DNA of 64,000 nucleotides from Theobroma cacao (Eukaryota > Streptophyta > Magnoliopsida > Malvales > Malvaceae). Below the pieces are notes generated by a model. The model was not told where the DNA came from, searched no databases, and worked only from the letters and a program-made list of their open reading frames with translations. The position numbers and the translations under genes are program-made. The stretch is from contig NC_030858.1 in assembly GCF_000208745.1 (NCBI RefSeq), forward strand, positions 3,963,249-4,027,248, given 5' to 3'. This document shows positions 1 to 11,518 of the stretch, piece by piece. Positions within the stretch are counted from its first letter, which is position 1, and each line of letters starts with the position of its first letter.

Positions 1-1028
1 GTTGTCACTAGTTTCCGATTTTACAAGAATGGGGTTTACACCAGTGACGTATGTGGTAGCACTTCCATGGTAAGTTATTATTATTATTGTGCTTTGGAGT
101 TAGAGAAGCTTATTTAACTGGCAAGACAAAAAGATCTGTTGATCAATTATGTTATGAAGTTATAAAATTTCTATATGTGGCCAAATAGGTTCAGTTTGTG
201 GTGAGGATTTCATGGCTTGATATGATTTCTTAGAAATGCAAGTAGTGCCAGCCTTCCCTGCCTTTTTAGTAGTTGTAGCAGAAATGGTTTCAAGATTGAG
301 CTGTGAAAACAGCATAAAACCATAATGGATTCATCATTCATGACCGTGTTCTTCTAGTCAAAAGTGGATCAAATCATAGTCAAGATATGCTAATAGGATT
401 GGCTAATGTCTACGTATGCATATAGGTGTGCATGTGTATGGTTATTCGCCATTTGGAATATGATGACAATTCTTGTATATTGTGCACATCGGTACCGCCC
501 ATCTATGTGATGGATTGATGCGTTCTTACTAACTATGGACTTACGTGGCAGGATGTGAACCACGCCGTTCTTGCAGTTGGGTATGGAGTTGAAAACGGTG
601 TTTCATATTGGCTCATCAAGAACTCATGGGGAGAAGATTGGGGGGATGATGGCTACTTCAAGATGGAGATGGGGAAAAACATGTGTGGTAAGTCTCAAGT
701 CTCAACCTCGTTGGATTGTTTAGTCAAAAAAAGATGCCTGGATTGAACTATGTCAAATAATTCAAATGTTGAGAATTTACTAGTCTTCAAAGACCACCCA
801 GATTCTGAAGTTGATCATGAAGAGAAATTAGTTGATTGGATATGGTCCTATGAAAATTCTTCAATTTACAGTGAATATCTTTTCTGAATTAGGACAATAA
901 AGCTAAGAATTCATCTGACTGAAAATTTGAATTGTAAACAGTATACATCAAGAACTTAATTCCCTTATACATCCTCCAATTTGGTTGCAGGTGTCGCGAC
1001 ATGTGCATCATACCCTATTGTCGCTTGA
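1..1028 (+). CDS. Aleurain/cathepsin H-type papain-family cysteine protease, 3' end only
   Basis: Three exons are visible: 1-69, 552-687 and 991-1028, all with GT-AG introns. They encode the last 81 residues of a papain-family (C1A) thiol protease that acts in the vacuole or lysosome. The catalytic His is in [12 protein letters not shown] and the catalytic Asn in [11 protein letters not shown]. The chain ends [14 protein letters not shown], a C-terminus typical of plant aleurain and animal cathepsin H. The first exon carries the segment before the histidine loop ([15 protein letters not shown]). The catalytic cysteine, propeptide and signal peptide lie left of the window, so the gene is cut by the window edge, not broken. 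All visible residues look functional. Family assignment is secure; which Arabidopsis paralogue it matches is not. Confidence 0.93.
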
Positions 1029-2324
1029 TCTGATTGAAGAACTCTATGGATTAGGTCGGTGCTTTGTGTTAGAGAAGCCGTCTAGTTATGGTCTACAAAC
1101 GTTGTAGTTGGTCCATCTCAAAGGTTGAGGTTATGGCTTGATGTACAATAAGGTCTTAGACGCATACTTATAAAATGCAAACGGGTTGTACACAACAAAA
1201 GACGTAATGTAAAGTTTATCTATGAATGATCGTTGTGTAATCACTTGCAAACATTGGAAATCAATTTAATATATTTAATATCCTTTTATATTCGCTCAAA
1301 GTAGCCACCTACTTTGCCTGCATACAGTTGGGCAGGAAAGTGTGCTTGTCTTTCTCCTTCAATATGAAGCTGGAGACATTCTTGAGAACTTTAATGCATT
1401 TACACGTGCTGTGTAGCACGATAGAGCGAAAAGGCTGGTAATGTTTGTTTGTCCAATTAATGTTTGATGGCTAAATCCCGCTTTACCCAGTTTCCCTGTC
1501 TCTTTCTCAGGGATTGCCAAATATCCAGTACTTTCTACAGCCTTTGGGACCTTACCTTCCACAAGGGCACTTTTGATGCCAAGTACAAGATCAAGAATTA
1601 CTGGGTTGGATTATAAGTTAAAGTCCCCTCTCCTCTGTTTGGCGCAGTGCAAAAGATATTTTTGTTTTGGCTAAAATTGCAAATAAATATCTTATAGACT
1701 AGACGTGCCTCCAAGAGTTTTTTTTTCTTCACCAAAATTTCAGCCATTCATGTCTTATATAAGCCATAAATTTGAAACTCAATGCAAGCAAAACCGATGC
1801 TTTAACAGTTAGTGCCTTTTGGAGTCAAATCAACATACACTTTTGCTTCTGTTCTAACAACCATGGACAACCTATTAACAGTTACTCGCAGCAACTTCTA
1901 AGAAAGAACATATGTTTGTGTCTGTAGTGTATAAAGTTATGCCAAATGAACTACCGCCTTCGTTAATGCCGACCAAAGTAGGCCTCTGTAGTTTCCGTTC
2001 AATTTGGGGTAGATGATTGTACATTAAATCAGAAGGATGAAATTTCATTCATTTTTTGAAGAATTTTAACAAACTATACAGACTACAGACTACACATTGT
2101 ATGGAGGATTTGGAATGCAAGAGACCAAAAATCAAACAATATTGGATTGCTCCGAAGAAAGAAGGGAATATAAAATCTAAAACACGAAATTCATCTATCT
2201 ATTTTCCTTTCTTTTGCCCAATGTATTGCTCAATTTTCCATTATCATGTTTGGAGATCTCATTGGATATGGAACACCATATTCAACTGCAAGACAAATAG
2301 CAAACCTCCGTGGTACTTTCCAAC
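1029..2324. other. Intergenic: protease 3'UTR and unassigned DNA
   Basis: The first 200 bases after the stop are likely the protease 3'UTR (AT-rich, with AATAAG- and AATGTA-type signals). A minus-strand open frame at 1359-1562 has protein-like composition but no recognisable domain or splice context. No transposon ends are seen. Confidence 0.5.
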
Positions 2325-2730
2325 TCATTCAGCATCATGCCAGTTTTCTATAGCATCATCCAGCCTTTGAAGCCAAACATCCAATGGTGATGTTCCCCAA
2401 CCAAATTCAGATTTAAGCTGCAGCAGCCTTTAATCTCTTACAGTAACCTCATATAATGGTGTAAAAGGCAAGAACAGAGTACCATTAAGGATTCCATCAA
2501 TAACTTGAAAAATGCATTTTCTGCTATCCTGCAAGCCCATAGAAACAGGAAAAATGTGTTAAGAATAAAGATGAACTGTAAAAACAATGCAACTTGATAT
2601 AAATCCTTCAAGCACTCCAAATAAGGTTTAACAACAGATGCTCTAATATTAAACATACAACACTTTCAGTATGATCCTGAACACAACAGAATTCATATCC
2701 CCCAAGGGCTGTGAACCTGACCTCCATCCC
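2325..2730 (-). CDS. C-terminal exons of an unidentified conserved-looking gene
   Basis: Reading leftward there are three short exons: 2730-2659 (24 codons), 2528-2442 (29 codons) and 2417-2325 (30 codons plus stop). All are phase 0 and have good splice sites (donors GTATGT and GTAAGA; acceptors CAG). The joined 83 residues contain FTALGGYEFCCVQDHTES, then IFQVIDGILNGTLFLPFTP, then GWGTSPLDVWLQRLDDAIEN, and read like a globular domain. I do not recognise the family. Upstream exons should lie at higher coordinates, between here and the PPR gene, but I could not trace them. They may be absent, making this a 3' remnant. The three exons joining in frame by consensus sites is the main support. Confidence 0.5.
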
Positions 2731-4180
2731 CTGATGAATAATCTCCAGGACATTGAGCTAACTATTCAGATTTTATCAATTGATGCAAAAAGGTTGAAAT
2801 AATTTGCCAATCTACTACTTTGTCTTCTATATAGCATTTACTGGTTATTAAGTTGCAGCACAATTGATCTTAAAGGGACTAGAAATCAGATTATATCAGC
2901 ATCGCACTTTATTGACATCATCATTACTACTACGCCCAACATGTAGATGCAGATATCTGAAAAAAAAAAAGGGGGATAAGTTTCAAATTTACCACTACTT
3001 TGAGTGATAGATCAAATGTATCATTCATCTTTGAACAGGTGCAATTTCACCACTGTAGTTTGTAGCTTGGTTCAAAAGTGGTCAAAAGTTAATGGTAAAA
3101 GAATATTCTGTTAGAAAATAAAAGAATATTCAACTTTTTAAACTATTTTTGAACCAAATTAGAAAGTAAAGTGGTCAAATTACACCTATTCAAGGACGAG
3201 TGCTAGATTTGATCCATTACTAGAGTGGTAAATTTGAACCTTAACCCAAAAAAGAAAAAAACCTTCTCCTGCTACAAGGATCACATTATATTCCCCTTTG
3301 ATAACAGTCAGCCCATGTATGATTTAAAAATATAATACTAAAATCAATGAGCTTTGTTGATCAAAAAGAAAAAGAAAATTAGTATATTAGTATACTGCTA
3401 AGAAAACTGTTAGACTGCCGAGTGATTAAATTGTACTGTTGCAATAATTCTGCACAAACTATGTTTCTATTCGTTCTTCATCATAATTATATGGGGGTGC
3501 TACAAAATAAAATTTCACAGAGATCCTCTGACCGAGTCTATTGTAAACATTAAATATTAATATAGAATTCTACACCAAGTACATCCAAAGTCATTATCCA
3601 TAAGAATAAATCACATGGCCCCTCAGGACTAAAAGATTCAGCAGTATTTTCCTATGTTGTCATAAAGAACCTTAACACAACCAATTTAATACATTTACTA
3701 ATACATATGTACGACAATAAGATACATCCACAATGCAAATTCTGGAACACCAAGGTTGCCATAGAGGTAAAGCCCCAAAAGAAGTGATCTGATTGTGTTC
3801 TTCTACATATATAGAGCATCATTTGCATTATTTATAAATATTACTTCCAACCTTATGACATACAGAACAAATAACCAAGTGACTCGATGACGGAAGTACA
3901 TTTCAATTTAAGAGAACAGAAAAGCTAATACAAGTAACCTTGCAGGAAGCAAGACAATAACATACAATTTCATGAAGATCGAACGGAACCAGTGCCAATT
4001 TAGAAGTATGTTAATTGAAGTTCATGATCTGAGAAATAAAAAACAAAGACAAAGAACTCACTGAAGGCAAGCCAGTTTGTGCTTCAAGCTGGATATGCTT
4101 AATTGGATATTTGATGCATGATGAAGAGCCTTCTCAACATTTCGGAATGACACCAAGTTCAATGATGGCAAGCTTTTCTC
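2731..4180. other. Interval between unidentified exons and the PPR gene
   Basis: AT-rich DNA with several short A-tracts (for example around 2962). It probably holds PPR 3'UTR sequence near 4080-4180. Short minus-strand open stretches occur near 3720-3790 but could not be linked by splice sites to the exons at 2325-2730. No repeat structure was noted. Confidence 0.4.
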
Positions 4181-6013
4181 TTAAGCAGCCACAGGCACAC
4201 CTCTGTTTATCTTCAAAGGAGAATTGTTCTCCAAGAGTGATGAACCCAACTTCATGTCCTGTGATGCCATTTTTGTAATGCAGGAGGCTTCGCTAGGCAT
4301 CCCAGCCTTCAAAAGGCAAGAAATTAAAGAATTTACAGTAACATCATCTGGGGTACAACCAACTGATAACATTTTATTGAAAATGCTAATTGCTTCAAAC
4401 ATTCTTCCTTTCATACAGTGTCCTATAATGAGAATGGTAAATGTCACTTTATCAGGATGACATTGCTTCTCTTCCATCTCTGCTACTATCAGATTGGCCT
4501 CATCCAAATTTCCAGCCTTGCAAAACCCATCAATCACAGGGTTGAAGATAAATGGTTTTGGAACAATATTCCTACACTGCAACTCCCTCAAAAATCCGCG
4601 AGCCTCATGTAGTCTATTTTCCTTGCATAGAGCATTAATAGTAATAGCAAAGGTATAAACATTTGGAGATAAGTCTCTCCCTTTCATTGTATTCCACAGC
4701 TGCAAACTCTGGTTTACATCTCCAATTCGACAGTAGCCATCAATCAAGGAAGTGAACGTCACAACATCAGCAATGCAACCAAAAGAAGCCATCTGCACAT
4801 ACATGGATTTAGCAGAAACCATATCACCAACCTTGCCAAAGCCATCAATCAGAACATTAAAAGTGACAACAGTAGGCACAGTTCCTGAACTAATCATCTC
4901 ATGGAAAAGTGCAGATGCCTCGTCCATCTTACCCAACTTGCAATAACCAGATATGACCGATGTATAAGTCACAACATCTGGTAAGCAATCATCTCTTGAT
5001 TGAACTTGGTTCAATAACTTGTGTCCTCTATCTACCTCATTAACCTTACATAACCCATTTATAATGGTGTTATATGTAACAATATCAGGAAAACAACCAA
5101 AACTCCCCATATCATTAAAAAGCTCAAAAGCCTGATCCACTTTCCCTACTCTGCACAGACCTCGAATTAGAATATTAAATGTCCATGCGTCTGGGTAAAA
5201 ATTTGATCTTAAATTCTCTTTATATAAGCTAACAGCCTCCTCTAGTTTATTTTGCTTAACCATCATATTCAACAAGTTGTTTAACGCAAAAATACTGATC
5301 ACTACTTCATCAGACTGAACATCAGCAAGCAATTTCTTTGCCATACCAAACTCACTTGCCCTCCCAAAAGACGAAATCATAAATCCTAAAATAGTAGTAT
5401 CAGGCAAATGCCCATCAATCCTCATATAATCAAACACTAATTTAGCCGAATCATGTAGACCCATATGACTAAATGACCTCATAAGCAAATTATAAGTCCA
5501 AAAAGAATGAGCAATATTAAAATTCACCCTACTGAACTCGAGAAACTTCAAACCTAATGCTGGATTGTTTAACCATTTAACAACTTCAAATTCAATTAAA
5601 GGAGTCAAATTCTTGCTCAGATAACTCAAACAGCTATCATCTAAAGGCTGTGAATAAACAAAGAGAGTGCACACAACCTTAACGAACCAAGCCTCGTGCT
5701 TTTGGATTGTCTTTACCTCTTTATTGCCTTGCGGGTGAGATCCTCCGTGAAATTGAATGTGAAAATGAGGAATGAAGACCTTGGAGGCGGCTCGAACCCT
5801 TGAGGCACGAGTTGTAAATGAAAATAGGGTCATCTGTAACCCCAAGCCATTTCTAGGCTTAACTAAATACCCAAAAATCTCTACTTGAAAATGACCAAAT
5901 TTTTTATTGGGCACCCCAGATTCAAAGTTGAGTTTTTGATTGAACTCTCTACTCTTCATGGGGATGGTGAGGAATCCAAGAACGATACCATAGCAAAACG
6001 CCCCGCAGCTCAA
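4181..6013 (-). CDS. P-class pentatricopeptide repeat (PPR) protein, At2g06000-like
   Basis: An intronless 610-codon frame with about twelve tandem 35-residue PPR motifs from roughly residue 171 to 590. Each opens with a pattern such as VVTFTSLIDGYCRIGD or IVTYNTIINGLCKVNE. PPR proteins of this P class bind organellar RNA in a sequence-specific way and affect its stability, splicing or translation. No E, DYW or PPR-SMR tail is present; the C-terminus is a short plain extension. The true start is uncertain. Met61 (codon at 5833) begins MTLFSFTTRASRVRAAS, basic and free of acids like a mitochondrial presequence, and would give a 550-residue protein close to the usual length. The first 60 codons may be 5'UTR. 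It is head-to-head with the FIP1-like gene, as I recall for At2g06000/At2g06005. Confidence 0.9.
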   Translation of the reverse strand: MSCGAFCYGIVLGFLTIPMKSREFNQKLNFESGVPNKKFGHFQVEIFGYLVKPRNGLGLQMTLFSFTTRASRVRAASKVFIPHFHIQFHGGSHPQGNKEVKTIQKHEAWFVKVVCTLFVYSQPLDDSCLSYLSKNLTPLIEFEVVKWLNNPALGLKFLEFSRVNFNIAHSFWTYNLLMRSFSHMGLHDSAKLVFDYMRIDGHLPDTTILGFMISSFGRASEFGMAKKLLADVQSDEVVISIFALNNLLNMMVKQNKLEEAVSLYKENLRSNFYPDAWTFNILIRGLCRVGKVDQAFELFNDMGSFGCFPDIVTYNTIINGLCKVNEVDRGHKLLNQVQSRDDCLPDVVTYTSVISGYCKLGKMDEASALFHEMISSGTVPTVVTFNVLIDGFGKVGDMVSAKSMYVQMASFGCIADVVTFTSLIDGYCRIGDVNQSLQLWNTMKGRDLSPNVYTFAITINALCKENRLHEARGFLRELQCRNIVPKPFIFNPVIDGFCKAGNLDEANLIVAEMEEKQCHPDKVTFTILIIGHCMKGRMFEAISIFNKMLSVGCTPDDVTVNSLISCLLKAGMPSEASCITKMASQDMKLGSSLLENNSPLKINRGVPVAA

Positions 6014-6671
6014 ACTAATAGCTAATACAAAACTAACCCAGCAACAAGCTAAAACCCCAGATAAATCTCAACTATTCAATAACTAAAATAGATCACTGGA
6101 TGATCACTGAGCAATGGGAAGATCGACATTGAGAACCAAAAATGGATTATGAAAGAAATCTGATACTAAGATAAAAGGAAGAAAAATATTTTAGAGTTGT
6201 TTGATGGAAATCAAAAAGCTGTGATGCCTGCAAAGAAATGGCAGTACTAGGGTTTTCCGTGTGGCTTTTGGAGATGTTGGCATTGTTTTGGGCGCTGGCT
6301 TACCGCCCTGTCAAGATAGACCAAACTGGTCACCGTCTCGAGAAACAAGGCAAGAGTCCAAAGGCTTGGCCTTTTGTCTTCTGAAATTTAGACCTATTGA
6401 GGCCCACTCTGTCCATTATGTAACGGGTTGACCCAAGACACAAGCAAGTTTAGGCCGCTGGGCTGACAAAGTGGACGTTGGGGCTGTAATATTTTCTTCA
6501 AAAAAAAAAGAGAAAAAAACCAAGAGCAAGTAAGGACGTTCGTTATAGCAATGGGTCTTGACCAAAAAAAAAAAAAACTCAGATGAAATCTGTATCAATC
6601 CAGCTTTGTTTCACTGAAAACAGAGTAATTTGAAAAGGTTGAACTTTTTAATAGAGAGAAAGAGGTGGAAG
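6014..6671. promoter_or_regulatory. Shared upstream region of divergent PPR and FIP1-like genes
   Basis: This 0.66-kb gap separates two divergent starts, so it must hold both promoters. It contains A-runs near 6500 and 6565. I found no convincing TATA box and no other open frame of note. Confidence 0.5.
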
Positions 6672-9600
6672 ATGTCTAGTGAGAGGCACGCTTCTTCCAA
6701 CTCCGCATCTCCACAAGAAACCGCTATGTAAGCTTTCAATCCTTCATTTTTCATTTTATTTAGTTGCATTTTTGTCGGTTTTTTATTTTCATTTTGTTTG
6801 ACAATTCTGATACTTGAAACAATTTTAAATTTGTTCCGTAAACTGAATGATGTCTTATTTAGTTGGATTCTTGGTTTTACCGTATACAATTGCCAATAAT
6901 TAGTAATTACGCGCGTTTAGTTTAGAATTTGGAGTAGCATTTTTCGATATTTCACTGTAGGGATCAAAATTTTGTTGATTTTAACGTGATCTGAGGGTAA
7001 TTTTTACTCTAATTAGTAATGGAAAAATTGACATTTTGTGCCATTTATAGGTTCCTTGATATACTGCATGAGGCGCCGTTATTTGGTCACCGGAAACCAA
7101 GGAGTATCGTTGGCGGTGTTTTTTACTGTTTCATACTGGCAAGTTGAAGTTCATTGCTAGTTTTATATCAAATAATGAGACTTCCTTTTAATTCGTGATT
7201 AGGCAAACTCTGATAGTTTTTCAAATTTTTAGGCAGGTTATGCAATTTTGGCTGCAGCGGCTCCTTGGATATTTAGGCCTATAGAGAATTTCGTCTTACC
7301 ATTGCTTTGTAGCTGCGATGTTGTTCTTCTAATAGTCACAGGTATCTTGATTTGCTTTGGGTACTTGCTTCTGGATGTGTACCATCCTTGGGGTGCTTCA
7401 TAGACTCATATATGATTGAAGACAATATTCCTTATACCTTAGTTTAGTATAGAATGCATGCAGTGCTTAACAAGGACTTAAGTGCATTGCTAACTGTTAA
7501 GTTCTTTTTTGGATCTTACAGGCATTTTTCAACAATATCTGGTTTATCAAGTCCAGAAGATACGTCTACAGGTAACTTCATTGATTACTCCAACCTGGTC
7601 CTAACTGACATTTTATAGAAACCATTAAATGGTCTTGTGTTTTGTAGGGTTATTATAGTTTCAGCCAGAAGTTGAAGCATATTGTCCGTCTACCATTTGC
7701 CATTACTGCATACGGTGAGTTTATATTTGTGTATCTGTGACTGGCAGCACTTGATCCTCATAAGGGGTTTTTATCTCAATCATAAATGGACCTATTCAGG
7801 TGTATACTTTCCACTGAACCAATTATTTTGATTCCAGAGTCATCATCTTGTCCTACCTTGTAGGATATAGTAATCCCCTTTATCCCCAAGAATGATAGTG
7901 TCTTACATCTATGGAACCTTTTCAGTTGGAAATAATGTTACAGTTATAACCACACTTGTATCTCTTATGATGTGGTATTAATTTTATAGTTAGTGACCAG
8001 TTCTTTCTGTCACATCTTCATTATTGTTGCATTAGGAACTGCTGCAATGATGCTCGTCATGGTGTGGAAAACCTACATTAGTATTCTTTCCACATCTGTC
8101 ATTCTCAGGTACTCTACCACTTATCAATAATTCCAACCTCGTTCTTCTTTTTCGTGCTTAAGGTATATTTCGTATGCTTCTTTAAGTATTTATTCTTAAT
8201 AATTTTTAGCCTTAATCATGTTTGTGAAAGAAATATTGATTTTTATCCCATCATTGTGATTTTATCAGCTTTCAGAAATGTTTGCTTCTCGAAATGTTTG
8301 TGATTTATGAGTCCTGGATGCTCATTCTGCATTGTTTAGTTTTACATTACAATTTGAATTGGAACTTCTGATGTTATTGATTGCTGGGACTGTTAGGTTA
8401 ATTCAGAGATTAATATGAATGGTAGTAATATTTTAAGTTCTTTCTTTATTTTGATTCAAAACTGAACATCCCTTGTTACTCTATTGAGCTACATATCATT
8501 GACAATACTCCACTTGATTCACTTGATTTGCAGGATTATTATGTTGGTTGAAGCAGTATGTTCTGGGTTCTTTATGAGTGTGTATATCGGTAAGCTCACA
8601 TACATGTGTAGAAGCATTTGAGGAATTAGACTAAATAATGTATGCTTATTATTTAGGTTTTTTCAGTTATTTCCGATTAGGTGCTTGTATAATTCTGCAT
8701 TATTGTGGTGCTTGCAGGTTATGTACACCAGTACAATTCGTTGGATTCTCAGCCTGATGTTTTGAAGTCATTGTATTCTCCCCTTCAACCATCAAGTCCT
8801 TTGGAAGATTTGAGGTAATTACAAAGATTTTGTTGATGAAGTGACTATATTTTCAAGATTCACTGTGAAAGATATTCCACCTGCATTGGAAGAATACATC
8901 ACTTGAAAATATGTCTTTCAATTTTTGATTTAGTTGGCTAGTTTAATTTTTCTGTTGCTGGAGGTGGTTTGCAGATATCCTGATTTCAGTTGTTGCATTT
9001 CCCTGATTTGCTGGTCATGAAACCAAGAAAAAATTAATATGAAATTATGAATTATTACTATTGTTATATGTAATGGTGTGCATATCCAATGTTCAATTCA
9101 ATTTGCTGCAACAGGTATCATGATGGTGGTCGACTCTCTGACCAGCAAATGGCTTTACTGCAGTATCAGCGGGAAAACCTTCATTTTCTGAGTGAGGAGG
9201 TATTGTATTGGACTACTGTTACACAAGTAATTCATTATAGTTATTTTCCTGTATCTTTTTGCAGTATTGCAATGGACTACTGTTATGCAAGTAATATCTT
9301 TAACTGCAGATTCTTCGATTGCAAGAGTGCTTAAGCAAATATGAAGGATCTAATGATGGAAGCACACCTCAGGTGATGATCCTACTGTAGAGATGAATGT
9401 TCTTTTGTTACATATTAAAAATAAAAAGATGATGGGTGGAGTTGGGATAACTGTGTAAGAAATTGTCAGAATAATGGTTACTCTGGACTCTTTTTCAGGT
9501 TGATCTTGCCCATCTATTAGCAGCTCGTGATCAAGAATTACGAACAGTTTCAGCTGAGGTACTTAGGTTCACATAATCTCATATGCTAGTACTTGTTGCT

Positions 9601-10959
9601 TAGATAATTCCAGAAATGAGAAAAATTGCAGTTTGTTTTATTGCCTTACCAGTGTCAGAGATCTTTTGAGCAATAAAGTTTCCATTCTTGCATATTACCT
9701 GTTTTTCTCTCATGCGCTCATACCCATTTTCCTTACTGTTCTATCTGGTTTGCACTTAAGGCCCTTGTTCATGGTTCCAATAGGTGAATTATGTTAAGAG
9801 TAATTTTTTAACATTTTACACATCGGTGCATTTATTTGGCATGCAAACCCTTCAATTTATGTGTTAACATTAACAGTGCTGTAGATATACATTTGGGACA
9901 ACCGAGTACAGCAGAGAGTTTTCTGTCGTTGTATTCATTTGCATGCACATTTGCACACTCCATAACTGGAACAAGATGAAATTCCAATTATTGATCATGC
10001 ATGCCCCATGCACCTGAAGTTGTTCCACTTTGGGCAATGATACTAAGCATTTGACCATAGTCCCTGACATTCTTCATTTAAAAAATTGGGATAGTAGTAG
10101 GTTCTGTCAGAAACTGAGGCAAACTATTTGAATTGCAGATGAACCAACTGCAGTCTGAGCTAAGACTTGCCCGATCTTTGATGGCTGAGAGGGATGCAGA
10201 GGTCCAGCGTGTTCGAACAACCAACAATCAGGTAAATCCTAAAGAGTTGGTCTACAGCCGTTTAAAAAAAAATTGAGTATCGATAATCCTAATCTGAACT
10301 TCTTGTTCAGAAGCTAGTTTACATCTCCCTTGGTTTCATGAACAGTTTTGAGACATGAGAAGATCCTTCTCTTCTTGAATGTATCACAGCTGCTCTACGA
10401 TATTAGATTAGTGACAACAAAATATTCATGATGGACCTATTGTTCTACTGTCAACTTAAAAAATATATTTTTTGTTTTTTTACTATAAATTCTTAATCTG
10501 AAAAAGTTTGCAGGATTAATATTTCTCCTTAAGACCAGGAAGCAGAAAAATAAAACCAACATCGTTTCAAGCCATTAACATGGTTTATGCAAAATTTTGT
10601 TCCGATGAAAATGTTTGTAATAAGACAGCTATGCTGACCTTTTCCTCATTTTATTCTGCTGAAAACTAAAACAGTATGTCGAAGAGAATGAAAGGCTGAG
10701 AGCTATTCTAGGAGAATGGAGCACCCGAGCTGCAAAGGTACTACCTTACAATCCTTTCGCTATTTGTGAAATTCCACTTCTGTTCTATTTGAATGCTGTA
10801 ATATCATATGGACTGATATTTAATGTTATGACAATGCTGAAGCTTGAACGAGCTTTGGAGGTTGAGCGGATGTCAAACCTCGAACTACAAAAGAAGATTT
10901 CAACACTTAGAAGTTCGGCACACACATCAGCTGGAACAAGCGAGCAGCGGGGAACCTAA
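6672..10959 (+). CDS. FIP1: FIP1-like (FRIGIDA-interacting protein 1) membrane/coiled-coil protein
   Basis: Fourteen exons join in frame to 358 residues: 6672-6727, 7051-7138, 7233-7341, 7522-7571, 7648-7714, 8036-8108, 8534-8589, 8718-8814, 9115-9199, 9310-9372, 9499-9558, 10139-10231, 10675-10737, 10843-10959. The N-terminal half has four hydrophobic segments near residues 40-60, 67-86, 116-136 and 143-167 (for example FYCFILAGYAILAAAAPW). The C-terminal 150 residues form a Leu/Glu-rich coiled coil (for example QLQSELRLARSLMAERDAEV). The layout and the PPR neighbour match my memory of Arabidopsis At2g06005, reported as a FRIGIDA partner; the biochemical role is unclear. Intron 2 appears to use a GC donor (CTG|GCAAGT), which keeps LAGY. 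An alternative GT donor three bases downstream would give LASY. Confidence 0.85.
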
Positions 10960-11518
10960 GTACTTCCTATCGAAGCACATGTATAGACTCATTGCTGACT
11001 ACTCCCAACACTTGGGAGTGAAATCAATCATTTTATTCTGTGGTTAAAACAAACTTTAGGCCTGATAACATATGTGCTTCATTGTAGTTTCTTTTTTTTT
11101 TTTTTTTTTTCTTTTTCACTTTTTCCCCTTGATTTCTTACGCTTAGGGGAAGGAGTGGTTCTGGCAATGTTCTGGGACCTGTACATAACTGTATATTTCT
11201 TCTTTTTTTTTTTTCTTTCCATTGTTGGATGCTGAAATTTGAATGATATCAGCCCAGACTCCCATTTGCATTAAATTTTAGTCCTTGTATTCGCATGTTA
11301 AGCTCTTCCACTAGCTAACCTTATAACATAATGTTAAAAGATTTTGGCTTAACCTAAAATGCTAAAAATGACAACAAGCCCGGGGCATTAAATGGTGTAA
11401 AGATAATGGCTACTAACCCATCTGAGCCAAATAGTAGGTATTGGGAAACCAGGACCGTTGATCATTTTAATTATGGCACTATAACAGTGATACAAATGAA
11501 ACATTCCACATGGTTAAA
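10960..11518. other. Convergent 3'UTR interval between FIP1-like and TTLL12-like genes
   Basis: The two genes converge here. Long T-runs at about 11091-11111 and 11202-11214 lie in the FIP1 3' flank. No gene seen. Confidence 0.5.

Noticed and set aside
1359..1562. Minus-strand frame with protein-like composition
   Set aside because: No recognisable domain, no ATG context, no splice partners; left unassigned.
4224..4946. Plus-strand frames opposite the PPR gene
   Set aside because: Mirror frames of the PPR coding sequence; no independent support.
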